Assembly: GCF_016522535.1 (NCBI RefSeq)
Contig: NZ_JAEHOI010000007.1
Location: forward strand, 1-64,000
DNA length: 64,000 nt
Direction of reading: 5' to 3'
Origin: Leucobacter edaphi
GTDB taxonomy: Bacteria > Actinomycetota > Actinomycetes > Actinomycetales > Microbacteriaceae
The notes below the pieces were generated by a model. That model did not search any database. It saw nothing but the letters and a program-made list of their open reading frames with translations, and had not been told where the DNA came from. The translations under genes were made by a program, and so were the position numbers. Below are positions 9,887-18,097 of the stretch, piece after piece; the first letter of the stretch is position 1; each line of letters opens with the position of its first letter.

Positions 9887-10904
9887 GGAGTCCGTCGGGG
9901 GAGGTCTCGGTACTGAGGCCTCCCCCGGGGAGGATTCCGCGGCGGGGACCGATCATCCGATTCCCGCCGTTGGCGCTGCCGGTCCGAAGCGCCTCGGGGG
10001 CGCCGGGAAGCGGTGGCGGTTCAGCTGGATCAATCTCCTGATCGCGCTGAGTCTGCTCGCGGGGCTGAGCCTCGTGTGCTATCCGCCTGTTGCCGCCTGG
10101 GTGTCGCAGTACAATCAGTCCAATCTCGTGTTTGATCAGGCAAAAGCGAACTCTGAACGCGCTGCGGAGGAGATCGCGAGCATGCTCGCGCAGGCCCATG
10201 AATACAATGAGGCGCTCGAGTCTGGCGCGATGTTCGAGGGTGGCCGCCGTGTTGCGGAGGGGACGGGGCAGACCAAGTCCGAGTTCGACTACTGGAAGCT
10301 GTTGACGCCGAGCCCGACGGGCACGATGGCGCGGTTGCGGGTTCCGTCGATTGATCTCGATCTGCCGGTCTATCACGGCACGAGCGACGAGACCCTGCTG
10401 AAGGGTATTGGTCACCTGCAGGGGACCTCGCTTCCGGTGGGCGGGCCGGGCACGCGCTCGGTGCTGACGGGGCATCGCGGGCTCGCGAGCGCGGAGATGT
10501 TCACCCGCCTGGACGAGGTGAAGAAGGGTGACACGTTCAGCGTCGAGGTGTTGGGCGAGGTGTTCACGTACCGGGTGAACCAGATCGACGTCGTCGCTCC
10601 GGATGCGACGGAGGAGATCCGGCCGGTGGCCGGTGAGGATCTGATGACGCTCGTGACGTGCACGCCGCTGGGCATCAATTCGCACCGCATTCTGGTGACG
10701 GGGAAGCGTGTGGTTCCGACGCCGGCGGCGGATCTCGAGCGGGCGGGCGCGCGGCCAGAGGTCCCGGGTTTTCCGTGGTGGATTCTGATCTATTCGGCGG
10801 GGGTGGCCGGCATCGGCGTCTGGTACTGGCGTTCCGGGTATGAGCCGGTTGTTGCTCGTGCGCGTCGGCGGCGGCGCGAAGCCCGGCATTCCTCGGGGGA
10901 GTGA
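9870..10904 (+). CDS. srtC: Class C (pilus) sortase
   Basis: 344 residues. The ATG at 9870, inside the end of the preceding gene, has GGAGA 6 bases upstream. An N-terminal membrane helix (about residues 50-72) is followed by the sortase barrel: RVPSIDLDLPVYHGT, catalytic His in LTGHRGL (about 201), catalytic Cys in TLVTCTPLG (about 264) and Arg in NSHRILVTG (about 273). A second membrane helix near residues 300-320 is a class C hallmark. It should polymerise the pilin at 5180-6655 and add the LPLTG surface proteins. Where class C enzymes usually carry a DPF/DPW lid, it has FDYWKLL, so the Pro is missing. No housekeeping sortase is seen in this window. Confidence 0.92.
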   Translation: MHVRNEESVGGGLGTEASPGEDSAAGTDHPIPAVGAAGPKRLGGAGKRWRFSWINLLIALSLLAGLSLVCYPPVAAWVSQYNQSNLVFDQAKANSERAAEEIASMLAQAHEYNEALESGAMFEGGRRVAEGTGQTKSEFDYWKLLTPSPTGTMARLRVPSIDLDLPVYHGTSDETLLKGIGHLQGTSLPVGGPGTRSVLTGHRGLASAEMFTRLDEVKKGDTFSVEVLGEVFTYRVNQIDVVAPDATEEIRPVAGEDLMTLVTCTPLGINSHRILVTGKRVVPTPAADLERAGARPEVPGFPWWILIYSAGVAGIGVWYWRSGYEPVVARARRRRREARHSSGE

Positions 10905-10932
10905 TCGGGGTTGGCGCCCGACCCGGCGGGCT

Positions 10933-12213
10933 TTACTCGATGATGCGGTTTTTGCCCGCGTGATAGGCGGCGAGCGCGACGACGGCGCTGAGCGCGGTCA
11001 GGGCGATGAGTGCCGGCGTCCAGTTCCCGGTGAGGTCGTGGAGCGCGCCGACGGACGGGGGGCCGGCCGCCGCGAACAGGTAGCCGATCGACTGGGCCAT
11101 TCCTGACACTTCTGCGGCGCGGTGATGGTTGCGGGTGCGGAGCCCGAACAGGGAGAGGCCGAGAACGATCGTGAGGCCGCCGCCGAGTCCGGCGAGGCTG
11201 GCCCACACGGCTGACCAGGACGGGGCGAGCAAGAGGCCGCCGGTGGAGATGCCGAGTAGGACTCCGGAGCCGACGCCGATGCCGCGCTGGTCGCGCATGC
11301 GCGGAATGAGTGCGGAGCTGAGCAGGCTTCCGAGGATGCCGGCCGCGTTCATGAGGAGGAGGTGGAATCCCGCGGTCCCGGGGTCGATGCCCGCGGCGAT
11401 TTCGATCGAGGGCAGCCAGGTGATGAGCACGTAGTAGAAGAGCGACTGCGCCCCCATGAACGCGGTGACGGTCCAGGCGAGGCCTGAGCTCCACACTGAG
11501 CGGCGCGTTTCGGGCGCCGTATCGCCGGGACGGCCCGAGGCGATGGATGCCTCACTCGCAGGTTGGTTCGCCTGCGTTTCGTGTGCCCGCGGTCGCGGTG
11601 TCCTTTCGGCGGGGCGCGGCGCCGTGCCGTGGAGCAGGCGGGGTGCGAATACCCCCAGGGTCACGAGGGCGAGTCCCGCCCAAATCCCGAGCGAGAGCCG
11701 CCAGTCCAGCAGTGAGGCGCCCGCGATCGGAACGGCGATGCCCGCGGCGATGGCCGCGAAGATGGACTGGACCGCGGAGTAGGCGCCCGTGACCTGACCG
11801 ATCTTGTTCGGGAAGTCGCGTTTGACGAGTGAGGGAAGCGCGACGTTGAGGATGGCGATCGCGATTCCGAGCAGCGCCGTTCCGATCCAGAGCAGCGCGG
11901 GTCCTGGCGTGGATCGGAGGGCGATTCCTGCGGCGAGGAGCAGGAGGGCCCCGCCGAGCGTTCGTTCGAGCCCGATCCGGTGGGCGAGCGGTGGAACGAT
12001 TGGCGAGACCAGTGCGAACGCGAGGAGCGGCAGGCTGATCAGCATCGAAGCCGCGAAGGCGGTGAGCCCGAGATCGCTCTGGATCCGGTCGAGCACGGGC
12101 CCGACTGAGGTGAGTCCCGCTCGCAGGTTGCCCGCGACGAGCATGAACCCAGTGATCGCGAGCGCGATCGATGCGGAGGACGGCTGACGTGGCATCGGCT
12201 GGGCGGACGACAT
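10933..12213 (-). CDS. MFS transporter, CynX/NimT-like
   Basis: 426 residues with about 12 hydrophobic segments and the family start (MLVAGNLRAGLTSVGPVL). CynX/NimT-type carriers move cyanate, nitroimidazole or other small compounds; the substrate here is unknown. The ATG at 12213 is chosen because GAGG lies 10 bases upstream and the upstream extension is not hydrophobic. It lies 86 bases downstream of the type VII ATPase gene on the same strand and converges with the sortase gene. The middle loop (PAERTPRPRAHET) is long and hydrophilic, as usual between helices 6 and 7. Confidence 0.85.
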   Translation of the reverse strand: MSSAQPMPRQPSSASIALAITGFMLVAGNLRAGLTSVGPVLDRIQSDLGLTAFAASMLISLPLLAFALVSPIVPPLAHRIGLERTLGGALLLLAAGIALRSTPGPALLWIGTALLGIAIAILNVALPSLVKRDFPNKIGQVTGAYSAVQSIFAAIAAGIAVPIAGASLLDWRLSLGIWAGLALVTLGVFAPRLLHGTAPRPAERTPRPRAHETQANQPASEASIASGRPGDTAPETRRSVWSSGLAWTVTAFMGAQSLFYYVLITWLPSIEIAAGIDPGTAGFHLLLMNAAGILGSLLSSALIPRMRDQRGIGVGSGVLLGISTGGLLLAPSWSAVWASLAGLGGGLTIVLGLSLFGLRTRNHHRAAEVSGMAQSIGYLFAAAGPPSVGALHDLTGNWTPALIALTALSAVVALAAYHAGKNRIIE

Positions 12214-12299
12214 GGTGGTGTGACCTCGGAAACTGACTTGCGGCGCGCTCCGACTCCGCCGCTGCGTATCGCGGCCGGGAGCTGGAGCGGAAAGACTCA

Positions 12300-15200
12300 C
12301 TACGAACCTACTCTCTTCGCGTCGAAACGCCTGCGCCCCGGCGTGGCTTCGGGGTTGGTCGGCGTTTCGGGACCGCGCCGACCTCGCATGTCGGTTCTTC
12401 GGTGGGGAGAGGCCGCCTCCGGAGTTCTCGCGAGCGCGACCTGGATTGGCGTGAGGTATCCGTCGTGCAGCAGGTATCCATGCCCGGGCGCGAAGTCACC
12501 GCGGCGGGCGCCGGTAAACGGCGAGGTGAACACCGAGGGGGTGTCGTTTGCGTCGGGGCGGAGCGCGATCGCCCACCGCGCTCCTCGGAGCGGTGCGGCG
12601 AGCTCCCACGCTGATCCGATCGTGGCATTCTCGCCCTCGACGATGACGGTGGTTTCGCTGTGTCTGAGCGCCTTGAGGAGCGCGGCCAGAGCGGCTTCTT
12701 CGCCGCTCCCGTCGAATGAACCGAGGTCCTCGATCACGACCACCCTGCGTGGCGACGGTCCGGCGCCGCCGATCCCGGGCACGGCGCGGCGGTCGGGTTT
12801 CTCCTGGCCTGGACCCCGCCCGGCCTCGCGGCACTGCGAAACGAGCAGTGCTGCGAGCTCTCGACGCGTTTCCGGGTCGTTGCCCACCGCGTGCCACGTT
12901 GCGGCTTCCCCGAGCGCTGAGCGGTGGGGCGTGACGAGGGCAGTTTCGAGGGTTCGTCCCGTGGCGCTCGCCTCGTCCGCCATGGATTCGAGCATGGACA
13001 GGACTGCGGTGCTGCGGCCTGAGCCGGCCGGCCCGGTGACGAGGAGGATCCCTCGCCCGGGAACGCCGATGGGCTCGTGGCGCGCGGCATCGATGGCGAA
13101 ACCGAATGGTTGCCGCTGCGATGGGGGGAGATCGCTGCGCAGGAGCCTCTCCGGCACGGGCGGGATGCGCTTGGCGGGCGGGAACCCGGCCTGTTCGTGA
13201 GCGAGCACGCGCGCAAGACGTTCCAGGCCCCGCTGGGTCGCACGGTCTGCTTCGTCTTCGTCGCGGTTCACTGGAAACGGCAGGGCGAGTTGGATCTCGA
13301 GGTGTGTCCCGACCTGAAATGCCCGGCCAGCCGGCTGCTCCGAGGCTGCCCCGGCGGGGAGTCCGAGGAACTGCGTATCGGCCCCCGCGGCGAGGCGGAG
13401 CGCGAGCTGCTCGCCGAAGCACTCCACGAGGCTGGAGGGAACGCCGGTTCTGCGGCTGGTTGCCGCTACGACGTGAATGCCCGCGTTGCGTCCGGCGCGG
13501 GTGATCTCGGCGATGGCGGACAGTACTGACTGTGCCCCTCCGGAGGGTTCAGGTCCGTCTTCGAGTGCGGAGAGTTCATCGATGAGGAGCAGCGTTGGCG
13601 GCTGGGTGGCTCGGCCGTTCCCGCGTGTCTCGTTCGACCCGGCCGCGGGTTCGTCGAGCATCTCACGGAGCAGGCGGAGCAGCCGTCCCACCCGATTTCG
13701 TTCCTCCAACCCGACGATCGCCCCGGTCTGCGGCAGTTCCGCGAGCGGGGCGAGCGCGCCGCCCGCGCAATCAAGGCCGTAGATTCGCGCATCCGGGCGG
13801 GTGCGCGCGAGAGCGCATGCGGCGGTGATGAGGGCCGTCGTTTTCCCGCTGTGCGGTGCCCCGAAGATGAGAAGGTTGCCGTGTTTGGTGAGGTCGACGT
13901 TGAAGACACCTTGGCGCTGACGCGTCGGTTCGTCGAGCATGCCGAGGGCGATCTCCAGTCGAGGGGGCCGCTCGATCCGGTTCTGCGGCGACCGGTGCGC
14001 TGGGTCGAGGATCTCGTCGAGCACGAGCGACTCGGACAGCGGCTCGACCCAGGGGCGGCGAGGTGTCGCGCATCCCGCGGTGTGTGAGGCCGCGCGGATG
14101 ACTGAGACGAAGCGATCGAGATCCCGCAACTTCGGGTCAGAACACTTCTCGTGAGAGTGGACCTCTGGAGCAAGGTCCCGCGGCGTGGAACCTGCGAACC
14201 CGAGATCGGTAATCGAGATCTCATCGGGGAAGTCTCGGCCGGTCACGCCTCCGATGTATCCGGCCTGGAAGGTGAGGGGCCGGCACCCGCCGATTCGCAC
14301 GGCCGCACGACCCGGGGCCTCGATCGGGAATTCGGCCGCGTCTGGGGTGCCGATGATGTCGGTGCTCTCTCCCGCGTCGGTGGTGCGCAGCGCGACACGG
14401 AGGTTCGTGTTCGCGCGGAGCGCGTCCGAGATCACCCCGGTGGGCCGTTGCGTTCCGAGGATCGCGTGAAGGCCGAGCGAACGCCCGCGCTGGGCGATGT
14501 CGAGCAGGCCCGGGACGAACTTGGGATTCTCTGCGGCAAGTGCCGCGAACTCATCGACGACGATGATGAGGTTCGCCGGCGCTTCGGGATCGTTTCGTCG
14601 TTCGAGCGTCGCGAGGTCCGGCACGCCCTTTGCGCGCAAGAGTCGCTCGCGCGCGAGGAGCTCGGCGCGCAGCGAGGTAAACGCCCGCTCGACCTCGCGT
14701 GGGTCGAGATCTGTGACGAGCCCGACCACGTGAGGGAGCTCAGAACACACCGAAAAGGCTGATCCGCCCTTGTAATCGAAGAGGAGGAAGTTGAGTCGAT
14801 CGGGCGAATAGCTGCTCGCGAGGGAGACGATCCAGCTCTGCAGGAACTCTGACTTGCCTGAGCCGGTAGTCCCGGCGATCAGCGCGTGAGGGCCGTGAAC
14901 CCGGAGATCCAGTTCCACGGGCCCGTCCGTTCCCAGGCCCACGACCGCCCGGAGTCCGTTCTCGGTGCGGATGATGTTCGGGGTCCACTCACGCACGAGG
15001 GAGAGGGTGGAGCGCCAGCGGTCCCGCACGGCAGCCTGCGACTCCGAGACCGCGGCCGGGAGGAGTTGGGTGAGGTGCGCCGTCGCGGGAAGATGGCGGC
15101 CCGCCACGGGCAAGGCCCCGCCGTCCAGGATCGGCGCCAACGCGCGCGCGAAGCGCTCGGACGATTCGAGGTCGAGGGCTTCGGGCTGGGTCAATGGGAC

Positions 15201-17060
15201 GACTCGTCCATGTCGAACGAAGTGCACCTGACTGCGCTCCGGAGAGATGCTGATCGCGGTGCGGCACGCGGCCGGCAGCCGAGATTGATCTTTGGCGAGC
15301 CACACGCAGTGGACACCGGCGTCGGGTGCTGAACCGAGCAGTTGGACGAGCCGGTGCTGATCGACGAACGCGACCGAGAACACGAGCAGAATGACGCGGG
15401 GGAGCGGGCCCGGCTCGGTGACCGGGCTCCGACGATCGTTCGCGCCGCCAAGTGACCGAGGAAGATGAGAACGGAGGGCATCTGTGCCAGGGGAATCAGT
15501 GCGCGTGTGCACAAGCGCCTCGAGCGCGCCCAACAGTTCGTTCGCCGTGTCAGGATCAGCGGCGAGATGGGGCGCGCGCAACGGGCTGAACGCAGAGTTC
15601 ACGTGGGGTAACCATTTGAGCCAGGACCAGGCGCGTGCGGCCTGGTCGGCGTCCGCGATCGCGGCCAGGACCACCTGCGCGGGTGAGTGGAGTGCCGCGA
15701 TCTGCACGATGAGCGAACGGACGAGGGACGCTGCGCCCTCGGCGTCGCCGCTGACTCCAAGGGACCCGCACCGACCCAGCCGCTCTGTGACCGGGACATT
15801 CTGCACGACCCGAAAGGTCCGTTGGAGCTCCTGGACGGCTTCCTCAAGGGGTGATGCTGACGGTGCAGCCGATCGGCTTGCTGCGCGCAATTCCTGGCGG
15901 CTCTCGAGCGTTGCGAGGCCGAGGCGGCACTCCAGAAACGGGCGGTGCTCGACACCCCTGCTCCAGAGGATCGAGTCGGGGGAATCCGGGGCGTCGATCA
16001 GATCCGCACTGCCGGGGGATTCCGCGAGTCGAGCCGTGCGCTCTTCCTCGGCACGGAGCGACATTGTCGATCTGGCGCGCCCGAGCGAATCGAGGAACGT
16101 CCGCTCGCGACCCTTGTGCATGCGGCGAGCGCGCCCGCGCGAGTCCAGCCAGGACCCGATGAGCGTAAACGGGGCGAGTGCCGCGAATACCAGGCTGAAT
16201 GGCGAGCGGGTGAGGGCGAACAGAACGATGGCGGCGAAGACCGGAGAGATCGTCGCCACGAGCGGAAACGTGGCGGGTTCAGGGTCTTCCGGAGGAGTGG
16301 GCAACTCGAGCGGTTCCGGATCGTACACCTCCGCAACGCGAGGCGAGGTGAGCACGACAGGCAGATCGGGCAGTAACACGCGCTCTGTCGGCCAGGGGAA
16401 CGATTCGAAGCGGACGCGGACGATCCCGAACTCCACCTCGCCTGGGAGCCGAAGCACGAGCGGGATTCCGTTCTCGGCATCAGGTTTGCCGCTGCCGGGG
16501 CGGGCGGGACGCCCCTTCGACACCATTCGGGTTCCGTTCACCGAGTCAAGGTCGTGAATGTCGACGCGGTCTCCACGGACCTCGATGCGCGCGTGCGCCC
16601 GGGAAACGCTGGAATCCATGAGCTCGATGCGGTTTCCTCGCGTGCGCCCGATCAAGGCTTCCCCCTCGGGGAGCAGGTACTCGACGCCCGTCTGCGCGCC
16701 GCTGAGAACTCTCATTCTCGCGACAGGTGGGCGGGTGAACCTCCTCCAACCGTCGTCTTCCGGCGACGCCATGGACTCGAGAACGGGTTCGAGAGAGGCT
16801 CCGGATCGCACCCCTGAATCTTGGAGGAGTTCAGCGCCATCGAGGAGGACAGCCGGGGATCCGGGATTGGTGACCCGAAGCGTGAACGGCGCGGTTCGCC
16901 GAGCGGCAACAGCCATGAGCTCGCCACTCCCGGCACCCGCACGAAGCAGCGCCCGCGCGACCTCGGCGACTCGGGTATTCGCGCTGCAGCCGAGCTGCAG
17001 GTCCCGACGGGGAGCGGCTGCGCCGGCGGCACCGCCGACGAGGGTGACTCTCAAGCGCAT
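12300..17060 (-). CDS. FHA-domain FtsK/SpoIIIE ATPase of a type VII secretion system (EccC/EssC-like)
   Basis: 1586 residues, the motor of an ESX/type VII system. The ATG at 17060 has GGAGG 5 bases upstream. In order: an N-terminal region of ubiquitin-like appearance (1-110); an FHA domain (about 130-185; SVSRAHARIEV, DSVNGTRM); two membrane helices (about 262-303); and three ATPase modules with Walker A at about 730 (GTTGSGKSE), 1066 (GAPHSGKTT) and 1343 (GPAGSGRST). Walker B is clear in the first (IIVVDEFAAL) and second (LLLIDELSAL); the third has VVVIEDLG and may be degenerate. EssC also has N-terminal FHA domains, so it is closer to EssC than to mycobacterial EccC. It diverges from the WXG100-like gene. 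Confidence 0.92.
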   Translation of the reverse strand: MRLRVTLVGGAAGAAAPRRDLQLGCSANTRVAEVARALLRAGAGSGELMAVAARRTAPFTLRVTNPGSPAVLLDGAELLQDSGVRSGASLEPVLESMASPEDDGWRRFTRPPVARMRVLSGAQTGVEYLLPEGEALIGRTRGNRIELMDSSVSRAHARIEVRGDRVDIHDLDSVNGTRMVSKGRPARPGSGKPDAENGIPLVLRLPGEVEFGIVRVRFESFPWPTERVLLPDLPVVLTSPRVAEVYDPEPLELPTPPEDPEPATFPLVATISPVFAAIVLFALTRSPFSLVFAALAPFTLIGSWLDSRGRARRMHKGRERTFLDSLGRARSTMSLRAEEERTARLAESPGSADLIDAPDSPDSILWSRGVEHRPFLECRLGLATLESRQELRAASRSAAPSASPLEEAVQELQRTFRVVQNVPVTERLGRCGSLGVSGDAEGAASLVRSLIVQIAALHSPAQVVLAAIADADQAARAWSWLKWLPHVNSAFSPLRAPHLAADPDTANELLGALEALVHTRTDSPGTDALRSHLPRSLGGANDRRSPVTEPGPLPRVILLVFSVAFVDQHRLVQLLGSAPDAGVHCVWLAKDQSRLPAACRTAISISPERSQVHFVRHGRVVPLTQPEALDLESSERFARALAPILDGGALPVAGRHLPATAHLTQLLPAAVSESQAAVRDRWRSTLSLVREWTPNIIRTENGLRAVVGLGTDGPVELDLRVHGPHALIAGTTGSGKSEFLQSWIVSLASSYSPDRLNFLLFDYKGGSAFSVCSELPHVVGLVTDLDPREVERAFTSLRAELLARERLLRAKGVPDLATLERRNDPEAPANLIIVVDEFAALAAENPKFVPGLLDIAQRGRSLGLHAILGTQRPTGVISDALRANTNLRVALRTTDAGESTDIIGTPDAAEFPIEAPGRAAVRIGGCRPLTFQAGYIGGVTGRDFPDEISITDLGFAGSTPRDLAPEVHSHEKCSDPKLRDLDRFVSVIRAASHTAGCATPRRPWVEPLSESLVLDEILDPAHRSPQNRIERPPRLEIALGMLDEPTRQRQGVFNVDLTKHGNLLIFGAPHSGKTTALITAACALARTRPDARIYGLDCAGGALAPLAELPQTGAIVGLEERNRVGRLLRLLREMLDEPAAGSNETRGNGRATQPPTLLLIDELSALEDGPEPSGGAQSVLSAIAEITRAGRNAGIHVVAATSRRTGVPSSLVECFGEQLALRLAAGADTQFLGLPAGAASEQPAGRAFQVGTHLEIQLALPFPVNRDEDEADRATQRGLERLARVLAHEQAGFPPAKRIPPVPERLLRSDLPPSQRQPFGFAIDAARHEPIGVPGRGILLVTGPAGSGRSTAVLSMLESMADEASATGRTLETALVTPHRSALGEAATWHAVGNDPETRRELAALLVSQCREAGRGPGQEKPDRRAVPGIGGAGPSPRRVVVIEDLGSFDGSGEEAALAALLKALRHSETTVIVEGENATIGSAWELAAPLRGARWAIALRPDANDTPSVFTSPFTGARRGDFAPGHGYLLHDGYLTPIQVALARTPEAASPHRRTDMRGRRGPETPTNPEATPGRRRFDAKRVGS

Positions 17061-17516
17061 GACTTCCTCCTGGATCCTGCTCGAAATGGTGCGCAATGAC
17101 CGCCGAAGGCGACGGTTCACTCCCGTCCCTTGACCGACGACGCGAGTGCGAGGTGTGGAGGCGACGATAAAGCGCTCCTCTGACACCGCTGGAGAGGATC
17201 CGCAATCGGAGCACCTGGAAAAACTCCCGATTGAGGCCGAGAAAGTGCGGTTCTCGGTGGTGCGAGCCGAGTAGATGTGTGGAGAACTTGAGTTCTGTGG
17301 TGGCCTGTGTGCGAGTCTCACCCGGGTGAATTCCGCGGGCTGGGCAAGGCCATTGCAAGAAGAACACGCAGCTCAGATGGGGGATCTGTGAGCGCGCGCG
17401 TTTCCAGCCTTCAGATTTGCCCTTGTGGGGAGCGCGGCTCGAGATCTAACTTCTGAATCTCAGAACAGATTCTCGGTACGGGCAGAGGGCCCTTGCCATT
17501 CCCGGAAGGAGCCAGA
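17061..17516. other. Divergent intergenic region of the type VII island
   Basis: 456 bases between the ATPase gene (leftward) and the WXG100-like gene (rightward), with no convincing gene. It should hold both promoters. The part around 17400-17480 is AT-richer than its surroundings and contains the palindrome described separately at 17451-17465. Nothing else recognisable was seen. Confidence 0.5.
17451..17465. promoter_or_regulatory. Interrupted palindrome, possible operator for the WXG100-like operon
   Basis: TTCTGA-ATC-TCAGAA is a perfect 6+3+6 palindrome 51 bases upstream of the WXG100-like start codon, in the promoter zone. No regulator can be named. Confidence 0.4.
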
Positions 17517-17810
17517 ATGACCAGTATTCGAGTGAGTTACGGCGAGATCGAGGCAGCCGCTTCCCAACTCGCGGCCGGCCGCGAGGAGATCACCCAGAAG
17601 ATCAACTCGCTGCAAGCCCAGATTCAATCGCTCGTCGGTTCCGGATTTGTCACCGAGCACGCGTCCGGAAAGTTCCAAGAAGCGTTCACGAAATACGCCG
17701 CCAACGCCAGTGGTCTCATCGCGCATCTGGGAGAGATCCAGCAGTTTTTGGTCGGGGCAGCGCAGGCCATGCGCGAACTCGATGCCCAGATCGCGTCTCG
17801 GATCGGTTAG
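17517..17810 (+). CDS. WXG100-superfamily secreted protein without a canonical WxG
   Basis: 97 residues, two helices joined by a short turn: the size and shape of ESAT-6/WXG100 substrates. The ATG at 17517 has GGAAGGAG upstream. Where WxG normally sits the sequence reads GSGFVTEHASGKF, with no Trp; this GF-V-T form with ASG.F seems to be a sub-branch of the family rather than a lesion, since the flanking heptads are intact. It starts the rightward type VII operon (gap of 11 bases to the next gene) and is likely exported by the divergent ATPase, alone or as a heterodimer with the next protein. Confidence 0.8.
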   Translation: MTSIRVSYGEIEAAASQLAAGREEITQKINSLQAQIQSLVGSGFVTEHASGKFQEAFTKYAANASGLIAHLGEIQQFLVGAAQAMRELDAQIASRIG

Positions 17811-17821
17811 GAACGCTGAAG

Positions 17822-18097
17822 ATGCCGCGGCTCGAAGTCCAAGGAAACGAACTCTCGCTTGCGGGGAATGCGCTGAGGCAGGCGGCTGGACTGCTCGCGA
17901 GCGATGGCGACACGCACCACAACGTCTCCAGCGGTTCGGTGGGTGTCGACGCGGCAATCGGCGAGTTGTTGCGGAAGCTGCTCACTCACACCTCGGCTCA
18001 GGCCGCGTCTCTGAACGGGGGCGCGCGGACAGCGGACGCCGTCTCTGCTGCGTTCGGTGCGCTCGATGTGCAGACCGCTGCATCCATTGAGCCGTGA
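17822..18097 (+). CDS. Small helical partner protein in the type VII operon
   Basis: 91 residues, not recognised by name. It is mostly alpha-helical, with no signal peptide and no Cys. Its length and place between a WXG100-like gene and a candidate effector fit a WXG100-like or LapX-type partner/chaperone. The ATG at 17822 comes 11 bases after the previous stop, and its own stop overlaps the next gene's GTG (GTGA), which indicates translational coupling. Function is inferred only from context. Confidence 0.65.
   Translation: MPRLEVQGNELSLAGNALRQAAGLLASDGDTHHNVSSGSVGVDAAIGELLRKLLTHTSAQAASLNGGARTADAVSAAFGALDVQTAASIEP

Noticed and set aside
15484-16557. 357-codon plus-strand frame opposite the type VII ATPase
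   Set aside because: Ser/Arg-rich without domains and fully antisense to well-defined FHA and ATPase coding sequence.
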